Positions 9,290 to 17,073 of a stretch of 34,814 bases of DNA are shown here, in pieces. The stretch spans positions 1 to 34,814 of the forward strand of contig JAFYUY010000064.1 in assembly GCA_017549405.1 (NCBI GenBank). The letters are read 5' to 3'. How positions within the stretch are numbered: position 1 is the stretch's first letter; each line of letters starts with the position of its first letter. The translations under genes and the position numbers were made by a program. Source of the stretch: Clostridia bacterium (GTDB taxonomy: Bacteria; Bacillota; Clostridia; Oscillospirales; CAG-382). The notes below the pieces were generated by a model. It saw only the letters and a list, made by a program, of their open reading frames with translations. It ran no database searches and was not told the DNA's origin.

Positions 9290-9307
9290 AAGTGAATAAT
9301 CTGAAGG

Positions 9308-12300
9308 TCAATTGCGTTTTGCAAGTCCTGCAGGGGTATTTATTACTACAGGATCGCGCTTGGGATCGATAACGACAACAAGCGGGTTTTTGTCGCCCCA
9401 GTGTTTAACGAGGTTGTCTGCAGCGTTATAATCGCAGAGAGCGTACATGCCTTTAAGACTTCCCAAAGGATATCCAAGATGCTGGATATAAATATTCTTA
9501 TCGGGAACTTCGTTGGAATTTGAAGGAAGGTTAAGCATTGAACCTGTTGCTCTGTCAAATATGTTATATTCGGAGCGGCAGTTTTTGTTATCGGAAAGGG
9601 TGGAGCCGCAGTACAACTGGCATGTTCTGTAACGTGTGATGGAACCCCATCCGTATCCGCCTTTGCGGAGAACGTTGTATGCGGAGAGTACATTTTCGGT
9701 AAGTCTGGTGTAGGTATCCTTGCCGCCGTTAAGCTGTGCCAGTGAGGGTGGAGCGTTGTAGAATTCGATACCCCAGAATACGTATTCTATCAGATTGGAA
9801 AGGTAATTGATGTTGCCCTGATAACAGTTTCCGGTGGAAGCGGAACGCTGATGAGTAACACCTGTATCGTATATCTGATACATCCAGTTGTTTATAACAT
9901 CATATCCGTCGCATCCGCCGTAGATCTCTATGGCATTACCGTAGTTTGTAACAGCAGCACCGTTGTTATAGCTGAGAACAGAACCGCCGATCCATGACCA
10001 TACGCAGTTTGTGATTGTACGGTCTTTGCATCCTCCGGCACCGCCCATTCCGTGACCGCCTGTGAACTTGAAGGATATGTTGTCAATAACAACATCGTTG
10101 GAGGCACCGCTTATAATAGCTATATTTTCGCCTATTTCAATGGATTTGAATCTTTCACCGGGATTTCCGCCTTCACAGTAAAGGTAAAGATTGCCGCGGT
10201 TACCGGTGGAACCTCCTGGAAGCTCGCAATAGAACTGGAGATCGCCATTAAGACTTTCGGGACCTGTAACACCGAGGGTGTTGGGGTTCATGATAAGACC
10301 GTAGGTCTCATCGTAGCATTTGTTTGAATAATCCTGAAGATCGTGGTCAAAGCCCATAACGCCAACGTTTATAAGCTGGTCTGCGCAGAGCCACACATTT
10401 TCCCATTCCGTTGCTGTCCAAAGTGCAGGATCTGCATAATTTTTCTTGGATTGCATGACAATGGGTTTGGGACCTGTTCCGTAAGAACCATAGGTCATGC
10501 CGGCATTAACGGAGATGGTTCCGCGGTAAACACCGCCGCGCTCGAAGAGAACGGTAGTGCCTTTCTGCGGGAAACGCATTTTGTTGAGCGCTGCCATGGT
10601 CTGCCATGCTGTTTCGGGAGACTTACCATCGTTTTCGTCATTACCATTCTTTTCGGAAATGTAATAAGTTGTTTTTGTCATACGGTCACCGTATATATCA
10701 GCCGTGTTGGGGGTGTTAAGAATATCCTGCTTCATCTTTTCGGATATTGTGTCAACACCGCGTCTGATAGCATCGCCGGAAAGGGTAGCGGACTGCTCAT
10801 AAAGACCCTTTATGTATTCTTCAGCAGAAGAACCTGTGAGTTGGTATTCAAGGGCGCGGGGAGTGGCGGTCCACGTCACATTTTCTGCACCGGATGCTGC
10901 GAGTATCTGACCTTTTGCCCAGTGAGCGTCGATATCAGAGAAAGATATGCCTCCGTTTTCGCCGGTGGGGGTTCTGCCCATATAGCGGTTTACCATGGTG
11001 ACAACTTCAGCGCGGGTAATGTTGTTTTCCGGACGGAAGGTTCCGTCTTCATAACCGGTTACAATATTGTTGGATACTGCAAATTGAATGGCTGCGGAAT
11101 ATTTGTGCTTGGAGGAAACATCTGAAAAGCTCTTGATCTTTGAAGATGCGGAAGCTTCACTCAATGTGGATGCCTGATAAAGAAGTTCTGCAAATTCCGC
11201 TCTTGTGACATTTTGGTCGGGGTAGATCACAAGACCGTTCTTTCCTTCGAGATTTTTGAGGAAACCGAGCTTCTGGAAGAAACCGATATAGCTTTCGTAC
11301 CATGAGCCTGCAGCCACATCATCGTAGTTTGCCGTGATCTTACCCTTAATGTTGTTTTCGTCTGTGAGAACACGAAGAAGCAGAGTTATTGCTTCGGCAC
11401 GTGTCATGTTGTTCTGAGGAAGGAATGTGCCGTCGGAATATCCCGCAACATAAGTTGCGTTTTTCTGAATGCCCACGTTTATTTTCGATGCAACTTCTAC
11501 AGTTGTTGTGCCTTTTGTAAGGTCGTATATGCCGCTTGCAGAGCTTACGGATTTGCCGTTGATGGTTGCTGTTTCGCAAGGAACACCGTATTTGTCGGTG
11601 AATAAGAAACCTTTAAGCTCTGTTCCGTCAAACTGAGGCTCACAAAGACCGCCCGTAAGCTTGATGATGTAATCTGCTGCGCCGTTTGCAATATTGGCAG
11701 TTGCGTCTTTTCCCGTAATTACGATCTTTGTACCGGTGACTTTTCCCTTACCTGCGTTTATGGTTCCCGAGAAATTGCCGCCATTGAGTGCCACGACAAC
11801 GTTGCCGTTGATAACTGCACCCTGCTGTGCGCCGATAACGGCAGATGCAATATCACCACCGTTGATAACAGTTGTAACATTGCCGTTAAGAGTACCGCCC
11901 GAGCTTCCTGCCACAAGATTTGCGATCTTACCTTTGCCGATAACAAGCTTAGCATCACCGTTCATGGTGCCGTCGCCTATGTTTGCGCCCACGACATTTT
12001 CAACGGTTCCGCCTTCAAGGGTAAGCAAAGTGTTGCCGTTTACAGCCTTGCCGTTTACTGAACCTGCCGCAAGGGTGGTGTATACGCCTGCGTTAAGGAA
12101 TATGGCTCCACCGCTCTCTGTAACAGTACCCGGGGCAACGGAGGGAGGATCGGGATAGGTGTACTTGTCAGCACCCGACACACCATAGTGCTCCTGGTTG
12201 TATGTATCAAAGTCATCAAGGGTCTCAACAGAGTGACCGTTGGTGAAAAGATAAGCATCTTTTGCAAGACGGAGCGTGAGGAAGCAGAGATTGAGATCGC

Positions 12301-12667
12301 CCTGAAGTTCAACATTTCCGCCCTCAAGATAAGAAAAATCAAGACGGTTGCCCGAGATCTTTGTTCCGATACCTTCAATGGTTATGGGTTCACGGCCTTT
12401 GATATCGTTGAACGAGGTTATGGCAATGTTGCCGGTGAAAACGATCTTACCGCCGTCTTTGCCGAGAGCCGAAAGAGCATCGTTGAAATTTTTGAAAGAC
12501 GTATAGGTTTTTGCATTGTATGTCATTTTGCCGAAGCTGCTGACAAATACAGTGCGTTGTCCGTCAAGCTCTATAACAGTCGGTGCCGCTGCGGAAACCG
12601 TAAATGGGATCATGCAGAGCACAAGTGTCAGTGCGAGAAGAACGGATAAAATTCTTGTTTTTTTCAT
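9308..12667 (-). CDS. Secreted SLH-domain protein with C-terminal right-handed beta-helix (paralog B)
   Basis: A 1,119-residue paralog of the neighbouring gene with the same layout. The signal peptide is MKKTRILSVLLALTLVLCMI..., cleaved near residue 26 (VSA). Five 25-residue rungs have NG/TG turns at about residues 210, 236, 261, 287 and 311. The SLH block spans ~403-590 (VAGYSDGTFLPQNN; FSDV; GYEDGTFRPENNITRAE; SFSDIDAHWAKG). The beta-helix region (~667-1119) opens with YYISEKNGNDENDGKSPE. Spacing of the rungs (26, 25, 26, 24) is identical in both copies. SLH anchoring to the cell wall is established for the family; the ligand or substrate is unknown. The start is set by AAAGGAG; an upstream in-frame ATG lies 51 bp earlier without a ribosome binding site and close to the promoter. 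Nearby sugar genes make a role in plant or host glycans plausible. Confidence 0.82.
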   Translation of the reverse strand: MKKTRILSVLLALTLVLCMIPFTVSAAAPTVIELDGQRTVFVSSFGKMTYNAKTYTSFKNFNDALSALGKDGGKIVFTGNIAITSFNDIKGREPITIEGIGTKISGNRLDFSYLEGGNVELQGDLNLCFLTLRLAKDAYLFTNGHSVETLDDFDTYNQEHYGVSGADKYTYPDPPSVAPGTVTESGGAIFLNAGVYTTLAAGSVNGKAVNGNTLLTLEGGTVENVVGANIGDGTMNGDAKLVIGKGKIANLVAGSSGGTLNGNVTTVINGGDIASAVIGAQQGAVINGNVVVALNGGNFSGTINAGKGKVTGTKIVITGKDATANIANGAADYIIKLTGGLCEPQFDGTELKGFLFTDKYGVPCETATINGKSVSSASGIYDLTKGTTTVEVASKINVGIQKNATYVAGYSDGTFLPQNNMTRAEAITLLLRVLTDENNIKGKITANYDDVAAGSWYESYIGFFQKLGFLKNLEGKNGLVIYPDQNVTRAEFAELLYQASTLSEASASSKIKSFSDVSSKHKYSAAIQFAVSNNIVTGYEDGTFRPENNITRAEVVTMVNRYMGRTPTGENGGISFSDIDAHWAKGQILAASGAENVTWTATPRALEYQLTGSSAEEYIKGLYEQSATLSGDAIRRGVDTISEKMKQDILNTPNTADIYGDRMTKTTYYISEKNGNDENDGKSPETAWQTMAALNKMRFPQKGTTVLFERGGVYRGTISVNAGMTYGSYGTGPKPIVMQSKKNYADPALWTATEWENVWLCADQLINVGVMGFDHDLQDYSNKCYDETYGLIMNPNTLGVTGPESLNGDLQFYCELPGGSTGNRGNLYLYCEGGNPGERFKSIEIGENIAIISGASNDVVIDNISFKFTGGHGMGGAGGCKDRTITNCVWSWIGGSVLSYNNGAAVTNYGNAIEIYGGCDGYDVINNWMYQIYDTGVTHQRSASTGNCYQGNINYLSNLIEYVFWGIEFYNAPPSLAQLNGGKDTYTRLTENVLSAYNVLRKGGYGWGSITRYRTCQLYCGSTLSDNKNCRSEYNIFDRATGSMLNLPSNSNEVPDKNIYIQHLGYPLGSLKGMYALCDYNAADNLVKHWGDKNPLVVVIDPKRDPVVINTPAGLAKRN

Positions 12668-12697
12668 AAGAACTCCTTTTTTGATTTTGTATTTTGC

Positions 12698-12713
12698 ATA
12701 CTTAATTAAGTAT
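12698..12713. promoter_or_regulatory. 16-bp perfect palindrome over the paralog B promoter (operator candidate)
   Basis: ATACTTAATTAAGTAT is a perfect palindrome that overlaps the -10 element and the expected transcription start of the minus-strand SLH gene. Its size and position suit a dimeric repressor site. I did not find a copy upstream of paralog A. Confidence 0.4.
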
Positions 12714-12737
12714 ATCATGTTTCTTGTTATTGTTCAA
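12709..12737 (-). promoter_or_regulatory. Promoter of SLH/beta-helix paralog B
   Basis: On the minus strand TTGAAC (12732-12737) is followed after 17 bp by TATACT (12709-12714), 41 bp before the start codon. The -10 overlaps a perfect palindrome. Confidence 0.7.
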
Positions 12738-12796
12738 GAAAATTGTGCATGTCATAATACACAAAAATTACGAGTGTTTTTTAGACAATACGAATA

Positions 12797-13231
12797 TCAC
12801 TTTCCGGTACTTCCGAATCCACCGTCACCTCGGCAGGTTTTGTCAAGTTCTTCTGTTTCTGCAAATTCAACACTAAGGTGCGGCATTATAACAAGCTGTG
12901 CTATTCTGTCCCCGTTTTTTACAGTGCGGGGGGTATCACTGTCGTTGTGAAGTGCCACGATATATTCTCCGCGGTAGTCGGAATCGGCAACTCCTACGCA
13001 GTTTGCGGGGCGAAGTCCCTCCTTTGCCGCAAGGCCGCTGCGCGCAAAGATCGCGCCAAAATATCCGTTGGGTACGGCAATGGCAAGCCCTGTGCCGATT
13101 TTTGCGGTAGTGTGCGGGGCGATCGTTACATCGCAGTCGGTGCAGGCGTAAAGGTCGTAGCCTGCGGCATACTGTGACCCGCGGGTGGGTATATGCGCAT
13201 TACTGTTTAGTTTCTGAATCTGTATAAGCAT
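12797..13231 (-). CDS. dut: dUTP diphosphatase
   Basis: A 144-residue homotrimeric-type dUTPase with all five family motifs in order: AAGYDLYA (22-29), ARSGLA (63-68), GVADSDYRGEY (80-90), NGDRIAQLVI (106-115) and the glycine-rich C-terminal RGDGGFGSTG (134-143). It hydrolyses dUTP to dUMP and pyrophosphate, preventing uracil incorporation and supplying dTMP synthesis. Asp83 is the expected catalytic base. The residue before it is Ala where Ile or Leu is common, a mild variation. AAGGAA precedes the ATG, and a promoter with a 17-bp spacer lies upstream. No phage genes surround it, so it appears to be the cellular enzyme. Confidence 0.93.
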   Translation of the reverse strand: MLIQIQKLNSNAHIPTRGSQYAAGYDLYACTDCDVTIAPHTTAKIGTGLAIAVPNGYFGAIFARSGLAAKEGLRPANCVGVADSDYRGEYIVALHNDSDTPRTVKNGDRIAQLVIMPHLSVEFAETEELDKTCRGDGGFGSTGK

Positions 13232-13262
13232 AGTACGTTTTCCTTTCTTAAAAATAATAAGT

Positions 13263-13305
13263 GTTGACTTTAATCATTCTACATCATTTGCGCTGAAAAG
13301 TCAAC
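13263..13305. repeat. Inverted repeat bracketing the dut promoter
   Basis: GTTGACTTT (13263-13271) and AAAGTCAAC (13297-13305) are perfect 9-bp inverted arms separated by 25 bp. One arm contains the -35 element of dut and the other falls near its expected transcription start. This could be a paired operator, or the second arm could hold a divergent TTGACT. Confidence 0.4.
13276..13304 (-). promoter_or_regulatory. Promoter of dut
   Basis: On the minus strand TTGACT (13299-13304), a 17-bp spacer and TAGAAT (13276-13281) lie 45 bp before the start codon. Confidence 0.72.
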
Positions 13306-13309
13306 AAGC

Positions 13310-13351
13310 GGATAAAACTCTCAGATACACGGATAAAACTCCCCGATACAC
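13310..13351. repeat. Tandem 21-bp duplication containing a terminator arm
   Basis: Two adjacent 21-bp units (13310-13330 and 13331-13351), both beginning GGATAAAACTC and ending GATACAC, differ at two positions. The second unit supplies one arm of the terminator of the phosphoesterase gene. Confidence 0.6.
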
Positions 13352-13367
13352 AAACTACATCGGGGAG
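13332..13367 (-). terminator. Terminator of the phosphoesterase gene
   Basis: A 9-bp stem (CTCCCCGAT 13339-13347, ATCGGGGAG 13359-13367) lies just past the minus-strand stop at 13375 and is followed on that strand by TTTTAT. Confidence 0.78.
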
Positions 13368-13374
13368 AAGAACT

Positions 13375-14388
13375 TTATTTGATCGTGATTATGAGGGCGT
13401 GACCCTTATCGTACATATTACCCGTAAGAACGTACTGAGGAATGACGGTATCAACCTTATTTCCGTCCTTATCGGTGTAGGATGCGATTATTTCGGTATA
13501 GAAATCGCTGTGCTTGTGACCGCAGAAGACTCCCTTTACCACATCGGCATTTTGGGTTATAACATCGTAAACCGCCGCGGTGTCGGGGTTTTTGCAGTAT
13601 TCTTCGTTTCCTAAAAATCCATGCAGGAAATCGCGGCTGCCGGAACCGTCATTTATGCGTATGGGTTCAACATATTCTTCGGCGGGATTGCGTGTGCAAA
13701 GATATTCGTGCTGGAATATTATAACTATTATTCCGCGCTCACGGGCATCTTTTATATCGGCTTCAAGCATTTCCGCCTGACCCGGAAGATATTTGTTTTC
13801 ACCGTTGTTGAGGCATACAATGCGGACTTTATCGCCAAGAACCTTCGAAAAATAATTCACATCGTGGCGCCAGAATTTCTTTAATATATCGTATCTTGAC
13901 TCAAGCGTTGTTTCATCAGCCACTTTTCCCTGCATAACGCGGGTTATGTCGTGACCGCCCATAGTAACTATAACATCGGGGCAGGCATTCCACACAAGCT
14001 CATCCATAAGGTCAAGGGTGCCCCATGTGAGGTAGTCAATGGTATCTCCTGTGATCACAGTCTGGTCAAAGAACTTTGTGATGTCCATGGTGCGTACAGT
14101 ATTGGGAACAGTGCTGCCGTCGCGGAAAGCAAGGCGGAATTCTCTTGTGCTCTTGATGCAGGGGCGCTGTTCGATACAGTCACGGGCATTGAGGCAATTA
14201 AGATGGAAATCCGTGGATTGAAGTATCTCAATGGGTTCTCCTCCAAGCCCTGAATCTATTTCCGCATGACGGAACATGATACCGTCCTCGCCGAGCTGAT
14301 AGATATATGTTTCGGGTTTTTCGGGGCTGCCCGCAACAGTTATTTTTTCTTTGGAAAAATATTGTGTTTTTTCAGTCGATGTTATCAT
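13375..14388 (-). CDS. Calcineurin-like metallophosphoesterase
   Basis: A 337-residue protein with most of the metallophosphoesterase signature in order: STDFHLN (Asp60, His62), TGDTIDY (Asp115), TMGGHD (His146), FQHEYL (His227) and FCGHKHSDF (His291, His293). Members hydrolyse phosphomonoesters or diesters with a dinuclear metal centre. The usual GNH motif reads GGH here, so the bridging Asn ligand is absent, which may change activity. There is no signal peptide or membrane segment, so it is predicted to be cytoplasmic. GGAGG precedes the ATG. It has its own promoter and terminator, so it is monocistronic and divergent from the PPIase gene. The physiological substrate cannot be inferred. Confidence 0.8.
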   Translation of the reverse strand: MITSTEKTQYFSKEKITVAGSPEKPETYIYQLGEDGIMFRHAEIDSGLGGEPIEILQSTDFHLNCLNARDCIEQRPCIKSTREFRLAFRDGSTVPNTVRTMDITKFFDQTVITGDTIDYLTWGTLDLMDELVWNACPDVIVTMGGHDITRVMQGKVADETTLESRYDILKKFWRHDVNYFSKVLGDKVRIVCLNNGENKYLPGQAEMLEADIKDARERGIIVIIFQHEYLCTRNPAEEYVEPIRINDGSGSRDFLHGFLGNEEYCKNPDTAAVYDVITQNADVVKGVFCGHKHSDFYTEIIASYTDKDGNKVDTVIPQYVLTGNMYDKGHALIITIK

Positions 14389-14425
14389 AGTATAAACCTC
14401 CGCACATTTTTGTTGGATTTAATAC

Positions 14426-14454
14426 AGTTTACATCAAATCACAGATTATGTCAA
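14426..14454 (-). promoter_or_regulatory. Promoter of the phosphoesterase gene
   Basis: On the minus strand a consensus TTGACA (14449-14454) is followed after 17 bp by TAAACT (14426-14431), 38 bp before the start codon. Confidence 0.72.
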
Positions 14455-14459
14455 TGAAT

Positions 14460-14490
14460 TTGCAAAAACTTTTGCAAAACATATTGCAAA
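14460..14490. repeat. Three TTGCAAA repeats at an exact 12-bp period
   Basis: TTGCAAA occurs at 14460-14466, 14472-14478 and 14484-14490, between two divergent promoters. The third copy contains the putative -35 of the PPIase gene. The pattern could bind a regulator or be chance in A/T-rich DNA. Confidence 0.4.
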
Positions 14491-14512
14491 TGACGGCAAT
14501 TTTTGGTAATAT
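14484..14512 (+). promoter_or_regulatory. Probable promoter of the PPIase gene
   Basis: TTGCAA (14484-14489), 17-bp spacer, TAATAT (14507-14512). A TATAAT at 14509-14514 is an alternative -10 but has no suitable -35. Confidence 0.5.
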
Positions 14513-14548
14513 AATAAAGTAAAATATTATACTTACAGGAGAATGAAT

Positions 14549-15295
14549 ATGGATAATTTACAGATAGTAGCGCGTGTGAACGGTCAGCCAATCACATCCG
14601 CAGAGCTTGATGCGGCAATTATGGCAATGGGGGCAAACGGCGAACGCTACAACAACCCCGAGGGAAGACGCATGGTGCTTGATCAGCTCATTAATAAGAA
14701 GTTATTTCTTGCTGATGCAGCGAAGAACCTTTATGAATACGATCCCAAGTTCAAAGCCGAATTCCAGAAGCTCAAGGAAGATATGCTTGCAAACTTTGCC
14801 ATTGCAAAGGCTGTTGAAAACGTTAAGGTCACAGATGAGGACGCAAAGAAATTCTTTGAAGAAAACAAATCTCAGCTTGTTTCGGGAGAAAGCGTAAATG
14901 CTTCCCACATCCTTGTGGATTCCGAAGAAAAGGCGAACGAGATACTTGCAAAGATAAATGCGGGCGAGATCTCATTTGAAGATGCCGCACGTGCAAACAG
15001 CTCCTGCCCGTCGTCTGAACAGGGCGGAAACCTGGGCGAATTTACACGCGGTCAGATGGTTCCTGAATTTGATGAAGCATGCTTCAGCATGGCAGTGGGT
15101 GAAGTTCGCGGTCCCGTAAAAACTCAGTTCGGTTATCATCTTATAAAGCTCAACGCAAAGAATGAAGCGGCTCCTCTTGAATATGATGCGATCGCTGACC
15201 AGATAAAGCAGAAGCTGGTTTCCGATAAACAGCAGGAAGCCTACCGTTCAAAGATAAACCAGCTCAAGATACTTTACCCCGTGGATATTCTTTAA
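14549..15295 (+). CDS. Parvulin-type peptidyl-prolyl cis-trans isomerase
   Basis: A 248-residue protein with an N-terminal SurA/PrsA-like helical segment (VARVNGQPITSAELDAAI...) and a C-terminal parvulin domain from about residue 115. The latter contains ASHILVDSEEKANEI, SSCPSSEQGGNLGEFTRGQM, VPEFDEACFSM and TQFGYHLIKL. It would catalyse proline isomerisation during protein folding. Unlike PrsA it has neither a signal peptide nor a lipobox, so it is predicted to stay in the cytoplasm, as with several clostridial parvulins. AGGAG at 14537-14541 sits only 1 nt from the ATG at 14543 but 7 nt from the ATG at 14549, so the latter is taken as the start. The stop directly abuts the converging AraC-type gene. 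Confidence 0.87.
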   Translation: MDNLQIVARVNGQPITSAELDAAIMAMGANGERYNNPEGRRMVLDQLINKKLFLADAAKNLYEYDPKFKAEFQKLKEDMLANFAIAKAVENVKVTDEDAKKFFEENKSQLVSGESVNASHILVDSEEKANEILAKINAGEISFEDAARANSSCPSSEQGGNLGEFTRGQMVPEFDEACFSMAVGEVRGPVKTQFGYHLIKLNAKNEAAPLEYDAIADQIKQKLVSDKQQEAYRSKINQLKILYPVDIL

Positions 15296-16174
15296 TTAAA
15301 TGTTCTCTTTCACCATCGATTTGATGGACTTTGAATATTGCAGCGGCGACATTCCCGTTTTTTGGCGGAACTGACGCGAAAAATAATGCTGTCCCGTATA
15401 ACCCAGAAGCTCTGCTATCTGGGTTATATTATAGTTATCGTCGCGTATATGCCTTTTTGCGGCTTCAATTTTCATATCAATAAAATACTCGATAACACCT
15501 TTTCCGCAGTTTGTTCGGAATATCTCCCTCAGGGTTGAAACGCTGACATTTGCGGCATTTGCAATGTCCGAAAGAGTGAGGGAACGGTGGAGGTTTTTGC
15601 TGAGGAAAGCTTCTATTTCGTAAAAAGTGGTATCGGTAATATGACTCTTGAATGATGACATCTGCATGGTGTCATCATTTCTTATTAAAAGGATAAGAAG
15701 CTCGGCAAGATATTGTTTTATAAGCTGATCGGAGCCTATGGGTGCCTGTTCTCTGCGCACAAGCTTTTCGGCATACGGGTCACCGAGCGGACCTTCAAAG
15801 GTGTTTATGCGTTCGGCAATTATCTTTGAAATGAGCTTTTTCTGAATGTTTCCTATCTGCATTATTCTGCCTTCAAAAAAAGACATGGCGGGGGAGTGAC
15901 ATTCAAAGCTTACTATAACTGAATTTGATGCGGCATTTGTGCGTATGTTGTGCCATTCACCGGGCTTGTGGAAAATAATGCTGCCGTGCTGGAGATTTAT
16001 GGCTCTGTCGCCCGCAGTAACCATAGCTTCGCCCTTGTCTATATATACAAATTCCCAGAAATCGTGCTCTTCGCCCTTGAAAGCAAAGCCTTTTGCATAT
16101 TCAAAGTAATGTATCGTATATACTTTGTCAATTATAAGCTCGTCACGCAGTTGTGTTCCGATGTAATTACCCAT
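15296..16174 (-). CDS. AraC-family transcriptional regulator
   Basis: A 292-residue two-domain regulator. The N-terminal part is a cupin-like sensor (HDFWEFVYIDKGEAMVTAGD, HGSIIFHKPGEWHNI), typical of AraC proteins that sense sugars. The C-terminal ~100 residues carry two helix-turn-helix motifs (LTLSDIANAANVSVSTLREI and ITQIAELLGYTGQHYFSRQF), ending with the usual TGMSPLQYSKS segment. The start at 16174 follows GGAG with ideal spacing, whereas an ATG 12 bp upstream has none. The gene is divergent from nagB, whose promoter has a good -10 but a poor -35, so activation of nagB-nagA-kinase by this protein in response to an amino sugar is a reasonable inference. Its 3' end touches that of the PPIase gene with no gap. 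Confidence 0.88.
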   Translation of the reverse strand: MGNYIGTQLRDELIIDKVYTIHYFEYAKGFAFKGEEHDFWEFVYIDKGEAMVTAGDRAINLQHGSIIFHKPGEWHNIRTNAASNSVIVSFECHSPAMSFFEGRIMQIGNIQKKLISKIIAERINTFEGPLGDPYAEKLVRREQAPIGSDQLIKQYLAELLILLIRNDDTMQMSSFKSHITDTTFYEIEAFLSKNLHRSLTLSDIANAANVSVSTLREIFRTNCGKGVIEYFIDMKIEAAKRHIRDDNYNITQIAELLGYTGQHYFSRQFRQKTGMSPLQYSKSIKSMVKENI

Positions 16175-16198
16175 ATCGCACTCCATTCGTTTTTTTTA

Positions 16199-16227
16199 AT
16201 TATAAATCATACCTTGAAAAATTGCAA
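16199..16227 (-). promoter_or_regulatory. Promoter of the AraC-type regulator
   Basis: On the minus strand TTGCAA (16222-16227), a 17-bp spacer and TATAAT (16199-16204), 25 bp before the start codon. Confidence 0.6.
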
Positions 16228-16240
16228 TAGGACACATCGC

Positions 16241-16254
16241 AAATATGCATATTT
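16241..16254. promoter_or_regulatory. 14-bp perfect palindrome between araC-type gene and nagB
   Basis: AAATATGCATATTT is a perfect palindrome centred between the two divergent promoters. A related half-site (AAATGCA) lies at 16270-16276, just upstream of the nagB -10. It is a candidate operator for the divergent regulator or another amino-sugar repressor. Confidence 0.4.
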
Positions 16255-16293
16255 AATGGCATTTTGTGTAAATGCAAAGAGAAAGTTTTGATG

Positions 16294-16299
16294 TAGAAT
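16294..16299 (+). promoter_or_regulatory. Probable -10 element of the nagB operon
   Basis: TAGAAT lies 42 bp before the nagB start. The hexamer 17 bp upstream (ATGCAA) is a poor -35, which fits an activator-dependent promoter. Confidence 0.4.
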
Positions 16300-16341
16300 A
16301 TATTTGAAAAAGCAAGATCATTTGAAAGGCGGAATTTTTGT

Positions 16342-17073
16342 ATGAGAATCATAGTATGCAAAAATTATGAAGATATGTCAAGAGCAGCTGCAAAACTTGT
16401 GGCAAGTCAGATAACCCTAAAGCCCGACTGCGTGCTCGGATTTGCTACCGGCTCTACTCCCATAGGACTTTATAAAGAGCTTTGTGCCATGTATGGGCGC
16501 GGGGAGATAGATTTTTCTGCGGTAACGTCTTTCAATCTTGACGAGTATTATCCCATCCGAAAGAGCAACCCCGAAAGCTATGATTACTTTATGAAAGATA
16601 ACCTTTTTTCAAAAGTCAATATTCCGTCCGAAAACATTCACATTCCCGACGGTGAAACAGAAGTGCCCGAGATAGAATGCCTGAATTACGAAAAAGTCAT
16701 AGAGAGCTGCGGAGGTATAGATCTTCAGATACTCGGTATCGGTGTGAACGGTCATATTGGCTTTAATGAACCTGATATAAATCTCAGCACCAAGACCCAT
16801 GTTACGGAGCTTTCGCAAAGCACGATCGATGCAAATTCGCGCTTTTTTGATTCCGAAGATGAAGTTCCACGCAAAGCAATAACAATGGGTGTTTCCACAA
16901 TACTTAAATCTAAAAAGATAGTTTTGCTTGCCAGCGGAAAAAACAAGCATGCGGTTATAAAAGAGCTGCTTGACGAAAAGGTAAACACAAATGTGCCCGC
17001 AACACTTTTAAATGTACACCGTGATGTCACCATAATCTGCGATGAGGAGGCTTATTACGGAGATGATATTTAA
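16342..17073 (+). CDS. nagB: Glucosamine-6-phosphate deaminase
   Basis: A 243-residue NagB of normal length. Substrate phosphate contacts are at GFATGSTPIGLY (33-44). FNLDEYY supplies the catalytic Asp67, and LGIGVNGHIGFNEP (131-144) supplies His138 and Glu143 of the active site. The enzyme converts glucosamine 6-phosphate to fructose 6-phosphate and ammonia in the cytoplasm, the last committed step of GlcNAc catabolism. The ATG follows AAGGCGG at suitable distance. Its 3' end overlaps nagA by 11 bp, so the two are translationally coupled. It heads the nagB-nagA-ROK operon, divergent from the AraC-type regulator. Confidence 0.94.
   Translation: MRIIVCKNYEDMSRAAAKLVASQITLKPDCVLGFATGSTPIGLYKELCAMYGRGEIDFSAVTSFNLDEYYPIRKSNPESYDYFMKDNLFSKVNIPSENIHIPDGETEVPEIECLNYEKVIESCGGIDLQILGIGVNGHIGFNEPDINLSTKTHVTELSQSTIDANSRFFDSEDEVPRKAITMGVSTILKSKKIVLLASGKNKHAVIKELLDEKVNTNVPATLLNVHRDVTIICDEEAYYGDDI

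Noticed and set aside
10343..11125. A 260-codon plus-strand open frame inside the SLH/beta-helix gene
   Set aside because: It is antisense to a clear SLH coding region, has low-complexity composition and no start signals.
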